A DNA stretch of 64,000 bases, from assembly GCA_035556655.1 (NCBI GenBank), contig DATMFW010000050.1, positions 1-64,000 of the forward strand, given 5' to 3'. A program made the translations under genes and the position numbers. A model generated the notes under the pieces. That model saw only the letters and a program-made list of their open reading frames with translations, searched no databases and had not been told where the DNA came from. The DNA comes from JBDSKH01 sp035556655 (GTDB lineage Bacteria; Actinomycetota; Actinomycetes; Actinomycetales; Microbacteriaceae). How positions within the stretch are numbered: position 1 is the stretch's first letter; every line of letters begins with the position of its first letter. Shown piece by piece: positions 28,047 to 38,288 of this stretch.

Positions 28047-28318
28047 GGGTGGTCCCGGTCGACCGGGACGAGGGCGCCCGGGCGCGCCACCCGCGCCGAG
28101 CCCGCACGGCTGACGTTGTTGGCGATGATGACGGCGATGTAGGGCAGAACCAGCGCTCCGACGAGCGGGATCACCCGCCACCAGTCCTCGATGAAGATCG
28201 CCAGCAGGAAGCACACCATGCGAATGCTCATCGCGATCGTGTACCGGATCATGCGGGCACGGCGCTCGGCGTCCGGGGAGGGCGGAAGCTCGGTGATGGC
28301 GGTCGGCTTGGTGCGCAT
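28043..28318 (-). CDS. DUF3099 membrane protein
   Basis: The 91-residue protein has two hydrophobic helices (about residues 29-45, MSIRMVCFLLAIFI, and 48-68, VIPLVGALVLPYIAVIIANN) and matches the actinobacterial DUF3099 family, whose function is unknown. It starts the three-gene operon DUF3099/small Cys protein/SURF1 on the minus strand. A TAGGCT box lies 12 bases before the ATG. Divergent from fabG, the usual actinobacterial neighbour. Confidence 0.8.
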   Translation of the reverse strand: MRTKPTAITELPPSPDAERRARMIRYTIAMSIRMVCFLLAIFIEDWWRVIPLVGALVLPYIAVIIANNVSRAGSARVARPGALVPVDRDHP

Positions 28319-28365
28319 GGGCTCGGGTTCAGCCTACGCGCGCACCGGTCGATAGGCTGACGCGC

Positions 28366-29073
28366 ATGACTGCTCGCACCGTCCTCGTCACCGGCGGCAA
28401 CCGTGGAATCGGCTTCGCGATCGCCGAGGAGTTCCTCGCCCAGGGCCACCGGGTGGCCGTCACGGCGCGTTCGGGCGAAGGCCCGGCCGGAGCACTGACC
28501 GTGCGCGCCGATGTCACCGACGCCGAGGCTCTCGACGCCGCATTCGCCCAGGTCGAGGCCGAGCTCGGAGCGGTCGAGGTCGTCGTGGCGAACGCCGGTA
28601 TCACGCGGGACACGCTCTTGATGCGCATGAGCGACGAGGATTTCGACCAGGTCGTCGACACCAACCTCGGCGGATCATTCCGCGTGGTCAAGCGCGCCTC
28701 GAAGGGCATGCTGAAGGCGAAGTTCGGGCGCATCATCCTGGTCTCCAGCGTCGTCGGCCTGTTCGGCGGGGCCGGGCAGGTGAACTACTCCTCGTCGAAG
28801 GCGGGGCTGGTCGGCATGGCGCGCTCGATCACGCGCGAGCTCGGCTCACGCGGGATCACCGCCAACGTCGTCGCGCCCGGCTTCATCGAGACCGACATGA
28901 CGGCAGAACTGCCCGAAGCGCAGCAGGCGGAGTACAAGAAGAACATCCCCGCGGGGCGCTTCGCCTCCCCGTCCGAGGTCGCGAAGGTGATCGCCTGGCT
29001 CGCCTCGGATGACGCGGCCTATATCTCGGGCGCCGTCATCCCGGTCGATGGCGGGCTCGGCATGGGTCACTGA
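28366..29073 (+). CDS. fabG: 3-oxoacyl-ACP reductase-type short-chain dehydrogenase
   Basis: Short-chain dehydrogenase of 235 residues with the cofactor motif VTGGNRGIGFAIAEEF, ANAGITRDTLLMRM, and the catalytic Tyr-x3-Lys in VNYSSSKAG. The strong FabG features (DTLLMRM and the C-terminal IPVDGGLGMGH) favour fatty-acid 3-ketoacyl-ACP reduction, resembling mycobacterial MabA/FabG1, although no enoyl reductase gene is adjacent. TAGGCT at 28353-28358 ends seven bases before the ATG: leaderless mRNA likely. The end overlaps convergent serB by 7 bases. Confidence 0.88.
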   Translation: MTARTVLVTGGNRGIGFAIAEEFLAQGHRVAVTARSGEGPAGALTVRADVTDAEALDAAFAQVEAELGAVEVVVANAGITRDTLLMRMSDEDFDQVVDTNLGGSFRVVKRASKGMLKAKFGRIILVSSVVGLFGGAGQVNYSSSKAGLVGMARSITRELGSRGITANVVAPGFIETDMTAELPEAQQAEYKKNIPAGRFASPSEVAKVIAWLASDDAAYISGAVIPVDGGLGMGH

Positions 29074-29714
29074 GGGTCTGCGCGGATCCCCAGCAGCGCG
29101 GTGAGCATCGACAGATCGCGCACATCCAGCAGAACGTCGGCCTGGTCGCGCACGGGTGCCTTGGCGTCGAATCCCACGGCGAGCCCGCAGATCGCCATCA
29201 TGGGCAGATCGTTCGCCCCGTCGCCGACCGCGATCGTCTGCGAGAGCGGGAGGCCGGCGGCATCCGCCCACTCCCGCAGGGCGTCGGCCTTCGCCGCGGC
29301 GTCGATGATCGGGGGGATCAGACCGCCGGTGAGGCGTCCGTCGACGATCTCGAGGCGGTTGGCCCTCCAGTGGTCGAGGCCGAGATGCTCGGCGATCGGA
29401 TCGATGATCTCGTGGAACCCGCCGGACACCACAGCGACCCTGCCCCCCGCATCCTGCACGGCGCGCACCATCTCGGGCACGCCCCGCGTCACCGTGACCG
29501 CCGCGCGCACGGTGTCGAAGACGCTCTCGGGCAGGCCGGCCAGGGTCGCGGCGCGCTCACGCAGGCTCTGCTCGAAGTCGAGTTCGCCGTTCATCGCACG
29601 GAGGGTGATGTCGGCCACCCGATCGCCCGATCCGGCCTCGGCGGCCAGCAGCTCGATCACCTCGTCCTCGATGAGGGTGGAATCGACATCGAGCACCACG
29701 AGGAAACGCGCCAC
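29067..29714 (-). CDS. serB: Phosphoserine phosphatase
   Basis: HAD-family enzyme for the last step of serine synthesis. I read 215 residues from GTG 29714, preceded by AGAAAGG, with motif I VLDVDSTLIEDEVIELLA, motif II VVSGGFHEIIDPIA and motif IV GDGANDLPMMAICG. It is the short single-domain form without the N-terminal ACT domain. It follows glgC after 11 bases and probably shares its transcript. Confidence 0.92.
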   Translation of the reverse strand: MARFLVVLDVDSTLIEDEVIELLAAEAGSGDRVADITLRAMNGELDFEQSLRERAATLAGLPESVFDTVRAAVTVTRGVPEMVRAVQDAGGRVAVVSGGFHEIIDPIAEHLGLDHWRANRLEIVDGRLTGGLIPPIIDAAAKADALREWADAAGLPLSQTIAVGDGANDLPMMAICGLAVGFDAKAPVRDQADVLLDVRDLSMLTALLGIRADPQ

Positions 29715-29725
29715 CAGCGGCCTTT

Positions 29726-30967
29726 CTAGTCGGTGACGTGCACGCCCTTGCCGACGACGGTGATGCCGCTGTCGGTGACGGTGAACCCCCGGGCCCGATC
29801 CGCATCGTGATCGACACCGACCTGGGCTCCGGCGTCCACGACGACGTCTTTGTCGAGGATAGCGCGCTGCACCACGGCGCCCGCGCCGATGTCGACGCGC
29901 TCGAACACCACCGAGTCGACGACCCGCGCCCCCGAGTGCACGTCGGTCCACGGCCCGAGCACCGAGCGCTCGATGTGGCCGCCGGAGACGACGCAGCCGA
30001 GCGACACGATCGAGTCGATCGCCGTGCCCGGCTTCTTCGCGGCGTCGCGGACGAACTTCGCCGGGGGCGAGTTGAGCTGCTGGCTGAAGATCGGCCAGTC
30101 CCGGTTGTAGAGGTTGAACACCGGCAGCACGTGGATGAGGTCCTGGTGGGCCTCGAAGAACGACTCGATCGTTCCGACGTCGCGCCAGTAGAACCGGTCG
30201 CGATCCGTCGAGCCGGGCACGACGTTGCGATTCAGGTCGTAGACCCCGGCCTGCCCGCGGGCCACGAAGTCGGGGATGATGTCGCCGCCCATGTCGTGAT
30301 CCGACTCGGGAAGCGCGCCGTCGCGCTGGACGGCGTCGATCAGGACGTCGGCGTCGAACACGTAGTTGCCCATCGACGCGAGAACCTCGCCGGGGGAGTC
30401 GGCGAGACCGACGGCGTTCTTCGGCTTCTCGTGGAATGCCGCGATCTTCTCGGGATTCTCGGCGTCGAGTTCGATGACCCCGAACTGGTCGGCCAGCGCG
30501 ATCGGCTGCCGGATCGCGGCGACGGTGACGCCCATCCCGGATGCGACGTGCGCCTCGACCATCTGGCTGAAGTCCATGCGATAGACGTGGTCGGCTCCGA
30601 CGACGACGATGATGTCCGGCTTCTCGTCGGTGACCAGGTTGAGGCTCTGCAGGATCGCATCCGCCGACCCCGAGAACCACCGCTTCCCCAGCCGCTGCTG
30701 GGCGGGTACCGAGGCGACGTAGGCGCCCAGCATGCCGCTCAGGCGCCAGGTCTGCGAGATGTGACGGTCCAGCGAATGCGACTTGTACTGGGTGAGCACC
30801 ACGATCTGGCGCAGACCGGAGTTGACGAGGTTCGACAGCGCGAAGTCGATCAGCCGGTAGCCGCCCGCGAACGGCACCGCGGGCTTGGCGCGGTCTGCGG
30901 TGAGCGGCATCAGGCGCTTGCCCTCACCGCCCGCCAGGACGATGCCGAACACTTTCTGGGGGGACAT
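29726..30967 (-). CDS. glgC: Glucose-1-phosphate adenylyltransferase
   Basis: Makes ADP-glucose for glycogen and maltose-1-phosphate synthesis. The 413-residue protein has VLAGGEGKRLMPLTADRAKP, the regulatory/active segment GGYRLIDFALSNLVNSG, VVGADHVYRMD and a C-terminal left-handed beta-helix. ATG 30967 is chosen because TATTCT (30979-30974) lies six bases upstream, giving a leaderless mRNA; an ATG at 30988 lies upstream of that box. Divergent from the GlgA/GlgM-type gene 46 bases away. Confidence 0.97.
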   Translation of the reverse strand: MSPQKVFGIVLAGGEGKRLMPLTADRAKPAVPFAGGYRLIDFALSNLVNSGLRQIVVLTQYKSHSLDRHISQTWRLSGMLGAYVASVPAQQRLGKRWFSGSADAILQSLNLVTDEKPDIIVVVGADHVYRMDFSQMVEAHVASGMGVTVAAIRQPIALADQFGVIELDAENPEKIAAFHEKPKNAVGLADSPGEVLASMGNYVFDADVLIDAVQRDGALPESDHDMGGDIIPDFVARGQAGVYDLNRNVVPGSTDRDRFYWRDVGTIESFFEAHQDLIHVLPVFNLYNRDWPIFSQQLNSPPAKFVRDAAKKPGTAIDSIVSLGCVVSGGHIERSVLGPWTDVHSGARVVDSVVFERVDIGAGAVVQRAILDKDVVVDAGAQVGVDHDADRARGFTVTDSGITVVGKGVHVTD

Positions 30968-31013
30968 GTCCCGAGAATAGGCGAGCACAGGGCGCTGTAC
31001 TAGCGTCGGACAG
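30968..31013. promoter_or_regulatory. Divergent leaderless promoters of glgC and glgA/glgM
   Basis: Two back-to-back -10 boxes lie in 46 bases: TATTCT on the minus strand (30979-30974) ending 6 bases before the glgC ATG, and TAGCGT on the plus strand (31001-31006) ending 7 bases before the next ATG. Shared control of the two ADP-glucose genes is likely. Confidence 0.6.
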
Positions 31014-32201
31014 ATGCGGGTCGATGTGCTGAGCCGGGAGTATCCTCCCGAGGTCTACGGGGGCGCCGGCGTGCACGTCGCCGAGCTGGTCAGGGCGCTG
31101 CGCGGGGGAGATCTCGATGTCGTGGTGCGGGCCTTCGGCCTGCCCCGCGACGAAGAGGGCGTGTTCTCCTACCTGGTGCCGCCGCAGCTCGCCGAGGCCA
31201 ACCCCGCCCTGTCGACCCTGGGCGTCGATCTGCAGATCGCGCAGGACGCGGCGGGTGCGGATCTGGTGCATTCCCACACCTGGTACGCCAACGCGGCCGG
31301 CCACCTGGCGAAGCTGCTGCACGGCATCCCGCATGTGGTGACGGCGCACAGCCTGGAGCCGCTGCGGCCCTGGAAGGCCGAGCAGCTCGGCGGCGGCTAC
31401 CGCGTATCGTCAGCGATCGAGCAGACCGCGTTCGAGTCGGCGGATGCGGTGATCGCCGTGTCGGCCGGCATGCGCGCCGACATCCTGCGCTGCTATCCCG
31501 CCATCGACCCGTCTCGCGTCCACGTCGTGCACAACGGCATCGATCTGGACCGCTGGATCCGCGTCGACGAGCCGGCGGTGGTGCGCGGCCTCGGGATCGA
31601 CCCGGATCGCCCGAGCGTCGTGTTCGTGGGGCGCATCACCCGGCAGAAGGGTCTGTCCTACCTCCTCGAGGCGGCCCGGCTGCTGCCCCCCGAGGTCCAG
31701 CTCGTGCTGTGTGCCGGCGCTCCCGACACACCAGAGATCCTCGCCGAGGTGCAGGCCGGTGTCGCGCAGTTGCAGCAGAGCCGCACCGGGGTGGTCTGGA
31801 TCGAGCACCTGCTCACCCAGCCCGAACTGGCCGCGGTGCTGTCGGCGGCGACCACCTTCGTGTGCCCCTCGGTCTACGAGCCGCTCGGCATCGTGAACCT
31901 CGAGGCGATGGCCTGCGGCGCCCCGGTCGTGGGCACAGCGACCGGTGGCATCCCGGAGGTGGTCGCGGACGGCCTCACCGGGCGCCTGGTCCCGATCGAC
32001 CAGGCCCAGGACGGCACGGGGACCCCGCTCGATCCGGAGGCCTTCGTGCGTGCTCTGGCCGACGCCCTGATCGCCGTCACCGGTGACCCGGTCGCCGCAC
32101 GCCTGATGGGCGAGGCCGGCCGGTTGCGGGCGGAGGCCGAGTTCGGCTGGGACCGCATCGCGGCGCGGACCCGCGCGGTCTACGAATCCCTGCTGACGTA
32201 G
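31014..32201 (+). CDS. glgA: ADP-glucose glycosyltransferase, GlgA/GlgM type
   Basis: The 395-residue GT-B enzyme has SREYPPEVYGGAGVHVAELV, TAHSLEPLRPWKAEQLGGGY, VFVGRITRQKGLSYLLEAA and FVCPSVYEPLGIVNLEAMAC. These are the features of the actinobacterial glycogen synthase group that includes mycobacterial GlgM, which makes alpha-maltose-1-phosphate from ADP-glucose for the GlgE pathway. Pairing with glgC on the opposite strand matches mycobacteria. Which product is made here cannot be decided from sequence alone; no glgE or glgB is in the window. Confidence 0.9.
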   Translation: MRVDVLSREYPPEVYGGAGVHVAELVRALRGGDLDVVVRAFGLPRDEEGVFSYLVPPQLAEANPALSTLGVDLQIAQDAAGADLVHSHTWYANAAGHLAKLLHGIPHVVTAHSLEPLRPWKAEQLGGGYRVSSAIEQTAFESADAVIAVSAGMRADILRCYPAIDPSRVHVVHNGIDLDRWIRVDEPAVVRGLGIDPDRPSVVFVGRITRQKGLSYLLEAARLLPPEVQLVLCAGAPDTPEILAEVQAGVAQLQQSRTGVVWIEHLLTQPELAAVLSAATTFVCPSVYEPLGIVNLEAMACGAPVVGTATGGIPEVVADGLTGRLVPIDQAQDGTGTPLDPEAFVRALADALIAVTGDPVAARLMGEAGRLRAEAEFGWDRIAARTRAVYESLLT

Positions 32202-32213
32202 TCTGGACTCATC

Positions 32214-33002
32214 ATGGCTGCGGTTCTCGACTTCACGAACGTCTCCGTCGTCCGCGATCGCACCCCCATCCTCGATTCGCTGAGCTGGACCGTCGAGCCC
32301 GACCAGCGCTGGGTCGTCCTCGGGCCCAACGGCGCCGGCAAGACGACCCTGCTGCAGGTGGCATCGGCGACGATTCACCCCACCTCGGGCACTGCGATGC
32401 TTCTCGGAGAACCGCTCGGCGCGAGCGACGTCTTCGAGTTGCGGCCCCGGATCGGCTTCGCGTCCTCGGCACTGGCGCGGCGCATCCCGGCTGACGAGAC
32501 GGTCATCGACGTCGTCATGACGGCGGCCTACTCGGTCACCGGACGCTGGAACGAGGAGTACGACCAGGTCGATCTCGACCGCGCCCACGGGGTGCTCACC
32601 GAATGGAAGCTCGAGCACCTCGCCGAGCGCCGGTTCGGGACCCTCAGCGACGGTGAGCAGAAGCGCGTGCAGATCGCGCGTTCGGTGATGACCGACCCCG
32701 AACTCCTGCTGCTCGACGAGCCGGCCGCCTCACTCGATCTCGGAGCCCGCGAAGAGCTTCTGCAGTTGCTCGGCGCCTATGCCGAGCAGAAGGCGAGCCC
32801 GGCCATCGTCATGGTGACCCACCACGTCGAAGAGATCCCGCCCGGGTTCACCCACGCCCTGTTGCTCGCCGACGGCGAACTGCAGGTGGCCGGACCGATC
32901 GCCGAGGTCATCACGGGGGGAAACCTCAGCGACACGTTCGGACTCGAGCTGGTCGTGGCGACCAGCGAGCACGGGCGGTACGCCGCGCGCTCCGCGGACT
33001 AG
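32214..33002 (+). CDS. ABC transporter ATP-binding protein (stand-alone)
   Basis: A 262-residue single ABC ATPase: Walker A VVLGPNGAGKTTLLQVAS, signature LSDGEQKRVQIARSVM (SDGE in place of the usual SGGQ), Walker B LLLLDEPAASLDLGAREELL and H-loop MVTHHVEEIPPGFTH. The pattern resembles the ModF/YlmA-like ATPases that lack a dedicated membrane partner; none is adjacent here. It follows the GlgA/GlgM gene after 12 bases; TAGTCT nine bases before the ATG could give it its own start. It converges on a hydrolase gene with a shared CTAG stop. Confidence 0.85.
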   Translation: MAAVLDFTNVSVVRDRTPILDSLSWTVEPDQRWVVLGPNGAGKTTLLQVASATIHPTSGTAMLLGEPLGASDVFELRPRIGFASSALARRIPADETVIDVVMTAAYSVTGRWNEEYDQVDLDRAHGVLTEWKLEHLAERRFGTLSDGEQKRVQIARSVMTDPELLLLDEPAASLDLGAREELLQLLGAYAEQKASPAIVMVTHHVEEIPPGFTHALLLADGELQVAGPIAEVITGGNLSDTFGLELVVATSEHGRYAARSAD

Positions 33003-33712
33003 TCCGCCTGCGCCGTCAGTTTCCGCAGCTCCTCGGCCAGCGCCGCGGGGGAGCGCAGCGGGATGTCGTGGTGCGCACCCGGGACCTCGACGTACCGCGC
33101 ATCGGGCGCCGCTGCGGCGAGGCGCCGGAGCCCGGCACGGACGACCCGCTGCTCGTGGCTTCCCGCCAGCAACAGCATCGGCCGGGGATGCAGCGTGACG
33201 GCCGACTGCGGCCGGTAGTCGAGGTTGGTCCGCAGCAACCGGCGCAGCGATTCCGGGCTGAACGCGAGTGATCCGGCGACGTAGGCCTCGACGTCCTCCG
33301 CGGGAACGCCCATCGCGGCCGCCTGCTTGCGCGCGAAGCCGGCGTGCCGCGCGAGCGGAGCCGTGAGCGCCCCCAGCGCGACGACGAGTCCGCGACCGGG
33401 CATCGGTTCGACGAGGGTGCTGACCAGGGCCAGGGACGAGATCCGCTCGGGGTGGCGAGCAGCGAGTTCCAGCGCGACCTGGCCCCCGGCCGAGAAGCCC
33501 ACGACGATGAGGTCGTCGCGTTGCTCGATGCCGATCTCGCGAGCGACGTCCTCGGCCGCGGCGACCGGGCCGTCGTAGTGCGACGGATCATCGGCACGGT
33601 GCCCCGCGAAGCTGGGCGTCAGCACCGGGATGCGTTCCCCCAGCTCCCGCAGGACGGGCCGCCACATCCAGGCCCCCACTCCGCCACCGTGGATCAGCAC
33701 GATCTCGCTCAT
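32999..33712 (-). CDS. Alpha/beta hydrolase
   Basis: A 237-residue alpha/beta-hydrolase fold protein: oxyanion region LIHGGGVGAWMWRPV, nucleophile elbow VGFSAGGQVALELAARHPERI, and catalytic His in VPGAHHDIPLRSP. Substrate unknown. I chose ATG 33712 (start SEIVLIHGG) since it gives the normal fold start; the open frame upstream runs into the rpmE2 promoter region and opposite-strand rpmE2. No signal peptide, so cytosolic. Confidence 0.85.
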   Translation of the reverse strand: MSEIVLIHGGGVGAWMWRPVLRELGERIPVLTPSFAGHRADDPSHYDGPVAAAEDVAREIGIEQRDDLIVVGFSAGGQVALELAARHPERISSLALVSTLVEPMPGRGLVVALGALTAPLARHAGFARKQAAAMGVPAEDVEAYVAGSLAFSPESLRRLLRTNLDYRPQSAVTLHPRPMLLLAGSHEQRVVRAGLRRLAAAAPDARYVEVPGAHHDIPLRSPAALAEELRKLTAQAD

Positions 33713-33791
33713 GCTCCATGGTCCCACGTGGTAACATCGACCCTTGGCCCGTCGGCCACGCACACTTCCCTGATTCCACCGGAGTACCTCC

Positions 33792-34040
33792 ATGAAGACC
33801 GACATCCACCCCGAGTACCAGGCGGTCGTGTTCCGCGACCTCGCCAGCGGTGAGACCTTCCTCACCCGCTCGACGGTGACCAGCGAGAAGACGATCGATC
33901 TCGACGGCACCACCTACCCGGTGATCGACGTCGAGATCTCGTCGGCGTCGCACCCGTTCTACACGGGCAAGCAGCGCATCATGGACAGCGCGGGTCGCGT
34001 CGAGAAGTTCAACTCGCGCTACAAGAGCTTCGGCAAGTAG
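33792..34040 (+). CDS. rpmE2: 50S ribosomal protein L31, type B
   Basis: Ribosomal protein of 82 residues. It starts MKTDIHPEYQAVVFRDLASG, and ends FNSRYKSFGK. It is the zinc-independent type B form without the CxxC zinc ligands of type A; such copies are often induced by zinc shortage through Zur, but no Zur-like inverted repeat is evident upstream. A strong rho-independent terminator follows. Promoter region 33721-33791 has TAACAT as a possible -10. Confidence 0.95.
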   Translation: MKTDIHPEYQAVVFRDLASGETFLTRSTVTSEKTIDLDGTTYPVIDVEISSASHPFYTGKQRIMDSAGRVEKFNSRYKSFGK

Positions 34041-34060
34041 GGGCACAACGCTTCAGAGAT

Positions 34061-34092
34061 ACGGGGATCGGCTGCGGCCGGTCCCCGTTTTC
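34061..34092 (+). terminator. Rho-independent terminator of rpmE2
   Basis: A 12-bp stem (34061-34072 with 34077-34088, one G-U pair, TGCG loop) is followed at once by TTTT. It is the clearest U-tailed terminator in the window. Confidence 0.85.
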
Positions 34093-34098
34093 GTGGGC

Positions 34099-34186
34099 GG
34101 TCTCGATACACGCCTGCGGCGCACTCGACCACCGGCGCCTTCGGCGCACTCGACCACCGGCGCCTGCGGCGCGCTCGACCACCGGG
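34099..34186. repeat. Convergent-junction hairpin repeat, copy D (three units)
   Basis: Three tandem units between rpmE2 and the exonuclease-Nudix gene. Stems vary (GCCTGCGGC, GCGCCTTCGGCGC, GCGCCTGCGGCGC), each followed by (A or G)CTCGACCACCGG; the first unit also has CTCGATACAC. The last unit abuts the stop codon of the minus-strand gene. Confidence 0.85.
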
Positions 34187-35596
34187 TCAGAAGAGGGTCG
34201 AGCTGCGGGCCGCCCAGAGGGGCAGTAGCGAGTCCCGCGACAGCGGCGCGACCTCGACGGCGAGGTCGTCGAGCCGCTCGACCCAGTGCAGTTCGGCGAT
34301 CTCGGCGCTCGCCACCGGCACGTCGTGCGTGACGAGGAAGAAGACCTCGGCGCGCACCACCGTGTTCTCTTCGTGGGCGGCGATGGCGCGATAGCTGCCG
34401 ATGTACTCGGTCTCGGCCGGATCGACCACGAGCCCCAGTTCCTCTCGGAGCTCGCGGGTCAGCGCGTCGAGCGCGCTCTCGCCGGACTCGATCTTTCCCC
34501 CCGGTTGCATGAACACCGTGCTGCCTGTCTTGCGCACCAGCAGGCTGCGACCCGCCGGGTCGGTGACCACGGCCGCCGCGATCCGCAGCACGGTGGGCTT
34601 CGGCGCACGGGGGGTCAGCGGCGCCAGCGGTTCGACGAACGTCTCGGTGACGACCACGGGTTCGTCGGGCGTGTCGCCGACCGGCCCGACGACGGGTTCG
34701 TCGAAGACCTCGACGGTGATCGATTCGCTGATGACACTGTGCTCGACGACGACCAGCGGGGGAGGAGCGGTCTCGTACGCCGACCGCGTGCGCGGGGCCT
34801 CGAGCGCCAGGGGCTCGCTGAAGTCGAAGGTCGGGATGGAGGCACTCGGCCGCGGGCGGGGGATCGGCAGCGGCATCGTGTCTTCGAAGAGCATCGGGTC
34901 ATCCAGTGGCCGCAGCGGCCAGGACGCCTCGGCGACGTAGGACTCATCGCCCTTGACCTCGCGGATGTACTGCTGGAAGGCCGCCGCCTGCTCGGCGTAC
35001 CAGATCTGCTGCCGGCCGTGCAGATCGGCGAAGGACACATCGACCTCATCAGGGAAGGCGCGCGCGATGGCCTGGGCGACCCGCCCGGCCGCGATCGCAT
35101 CCGCCGCCGCATCGTGCGCATCGTCGAGGCTGACGCCGTAGCGCTCGGCGGCCACCACGAGGGTGCGCTTGCCCTTGCGATACCGGTCGACCGCCTTGTC
35201 GATTACGAGCGGATCGATGACGGGGGTGGGGGAGCCGAGGGGCTCGACGCGGTGACGCCGGCATTCGCGGTCGAGCAGCGACAGATCGTAGGGCGCGTTG
35301 TAGACCACCAGCGGGATGCCGGTGGCCAGCAGCGTACGGATCGTGGCCGTGATCTCGGCGACGACCAGATCGGCAGGCCGGCCGTCGCTGCGCGCGCGCT
35401 CGGTGGTGATGCCGTGCACGGCGCTCGCGCCCTCGGGGATCTCGATGCCCGGGTCGCTCAGCCAGTTCCACTGGGTGTGCAGCGTGCCGTCGGGCTCGAG
35501 GACGGCGATGCACGCGGAGACGATGCGCGCGGTGTCGACGTCGACGCCGGTGGTCTCGAGGTCGAAGACCGCGAGCCGGGTGTCCCAGTACGTCAT
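34187..35596 (-). CDS. Fused DEDDh 3'-5' exonuclease and Nudix hydrolase
   Basis: A 469-residue two-enzyme fusion. Residues 1 to about 180 are a DnaQ-like exonuclease: Asp12-Leu-Glu14 in VFDLETTGVD, NAPYDLSLLD, and the His/Asp pair in DDAHDAAADA (DEDDh type). About 190-345 is an acidic, Pro/Val-rich linker. The C-terminal part is a Nudix hydrolase with the full box GKIESGESALDALTREL followed by REELGL (about residues 367-389). A polymerase-proofreading-like nuclease joined to a nucleotide-pool-cleaning domain suggests nucleic-acid or nucleotide quality control; substrates are unknown. ATG 35596 is preferred because TACCCT lies 7 bases before it. Confidence 0.88.
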   Translation of the reverse strand: MTYWDTRLAVFDLETTGVDVDTARIVSACIAVLEPDGTLHTQWNWLSDPGIEIPEGASAVHGITTERARSDGRPADLVVAEITATIRTLLATGIPLVVYNAPYDLSLLDRECRRHRVEPLGSPTPVIDPLVIDKAVDRYRKGKRTLVVAAERYGVSLDDAHDAAADAIAAGRVAQAIARAFPDEVDVSFADLHGRQQIWYAEQAAAFQQYIREVKGDESYVAEASWPLRPLDDPMLFEDTMPLPIPRPRPSASIPTFDFSEPLALEAPRTRSAYETAPPPLVVVEHSVISESITVEVFDEPVVGPVGDTPDEPVVVTETFVEPLAPLTPRAPKPTVLRIAAAVVTDPAGRSLLVRKTGSTVFMQPGGKIESGESALDALTRELREELGLVVDPAETEYIGSYRAIAAHEENTVVRAEVFFLVTHDVPVASAEIAELHWVERLDDLAVEVAPLSRDSLLPLWAARSSTLF

Positions 35597-35648
35597 GTCC
35601 GACAGGGTATGCCCCTCAGCCGACAGGCAGCGCGGCAGTCCCCAGGAA

Positions 35649-37358
<1,710 letters not shown>

Positions 37359-37397
37359 CGTCAGAGTCTAGGAGAGCGCTCGACCTAGAATCGCTGG
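37359..37397. promoter_or_regulatory. Divergent leaderless promoters of treS and a hydrolase gene
   Basis: In only 39 bases there are two -10 boxes: TAGACT on the minus strand (37370-37365) and TAGAAT on the plus strand (37386-37391). Each ends exactly 6 bases before a GTG start codon. Confidence 0.65.
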
Positions 37398-38288
37398 GTG
37401 ACCGTCCCCACCCCGCACGCCGATGCGCTGGCCAGGATCCCGGTGAGCCGCATCGAGGTGGAGGTCCTCGGCAGCACGACCCGGTACTGGCACTACGGCC
37501 CGCCGGATGCCGCCCACACCGTCGTGATCGCGCACGGCTATCGCGGCGATCACCACGGCCTCGAGCCGGTGATCGCGCTGCTTCCCGACGTGCGATTCGT
37601 CAGCCCCGACCTGCCGGGGTTCGGCGAGTCGACGCCGATGACGCGTGCCCCGCACTCGATCGCCGGGTACGCGAGCTGGCTGTCCGCCTTCATCGAGACC
37701 CTGCACCTGCAGGACGCCGTCCTGCTCGGCCACTCGTTCGGCTCGATGGTCACCACCTACGCCCTGGCCAACGGGCTCTCAGCCCCCGCCCTGATCCTCA
37801 TCAACCCGATCTCGACCGACCCGCACCAGGGTGGCGGGGCGGTGATGAACGCGCTGACCCGCGCGTACTACACCACCGCCCGGAAGCTGCCGGAACGGCT
37901 CGGCCGGGCCCTGCTGGGCAACTGGGCGATCGTGCAGATCATGTCCGTCACGCTCGCCAAGACGCGCGACGCCCGGCTGCGGCGCTGGATCCACGAGGAG
38001 CACCATCGCTACTTCAACGGCTTCAGCGACCCGCAGACCGTGGCCGAGGCGTTCGATGCCTCGCTCAGCACCGACGTCACGCGCTACGCCGACGCCCTGA
38101 CGATGCCGGTGCTGGTGATCGCGGGGGAACAGGACGCGATCGCCCCCGCCCCCGGCCAGCACACGTTCACGGCGACGCTGCCCGACGCACGGCTGGTCAT
38201 GCTCGACGGGGTCGGCCACCTCATCCACTACGAGCGGCCGCAGGAGGCCGCCGACGCGATCCGCGCGTTCCTGCAGCAGCTGCCGTGA
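37398..38288 (+). CDS. Alpha/beta hydrolase
   Basis: A 296-residue alpha/beta-hydrolase: VIAHGYRGDHHGLEPVI, nucleophile elbow LLGHSFGSMVTTYALANG, acid region VLVIAGEQDAIAP, and catalytic His in LDGVGHLIHYERPQEAA. Substrate unknown; the lid region (about residues 140-220) has no recognisable specificity motif. Start GTG with a -10 box directly before it. The stop overlaps the GTG of the following glycosyltransferase, so the two are co-expressed. Confidence 0.88.
   Translation: MTVPTPHADALARIPVSRIEVEVLGSTTRYWHYGPPDAAHTVVIAHGYRGDHHGLEPVIALLPDVRFVSPDLPGFGESTPMTRAPHSIAGYASWLSAFIETLHLQDAVLLGHSFGSMVTTYALANGLSAPALILINPISTDPHQGGGAVMNALTRAYYTTARKLPERLGRALLGNWAIVQIMSVTLAKTRDARLRRWIHEEHHRYFNGFSDPQTVAEAFDASLSTDVTRYADALTMPVLVIAGEQDAIAPAPGQHTFTATLPDARLVMLDGVGHLIHYERPQEAADAIRAFLQQLP

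Noticed and set aside
33713..33791. Zur operator before the type B L31 gene
   Set aside because: Type B L31 genes are often Zur-controlled, but no AT-rich inverted repeat of the Zur type is visible here.
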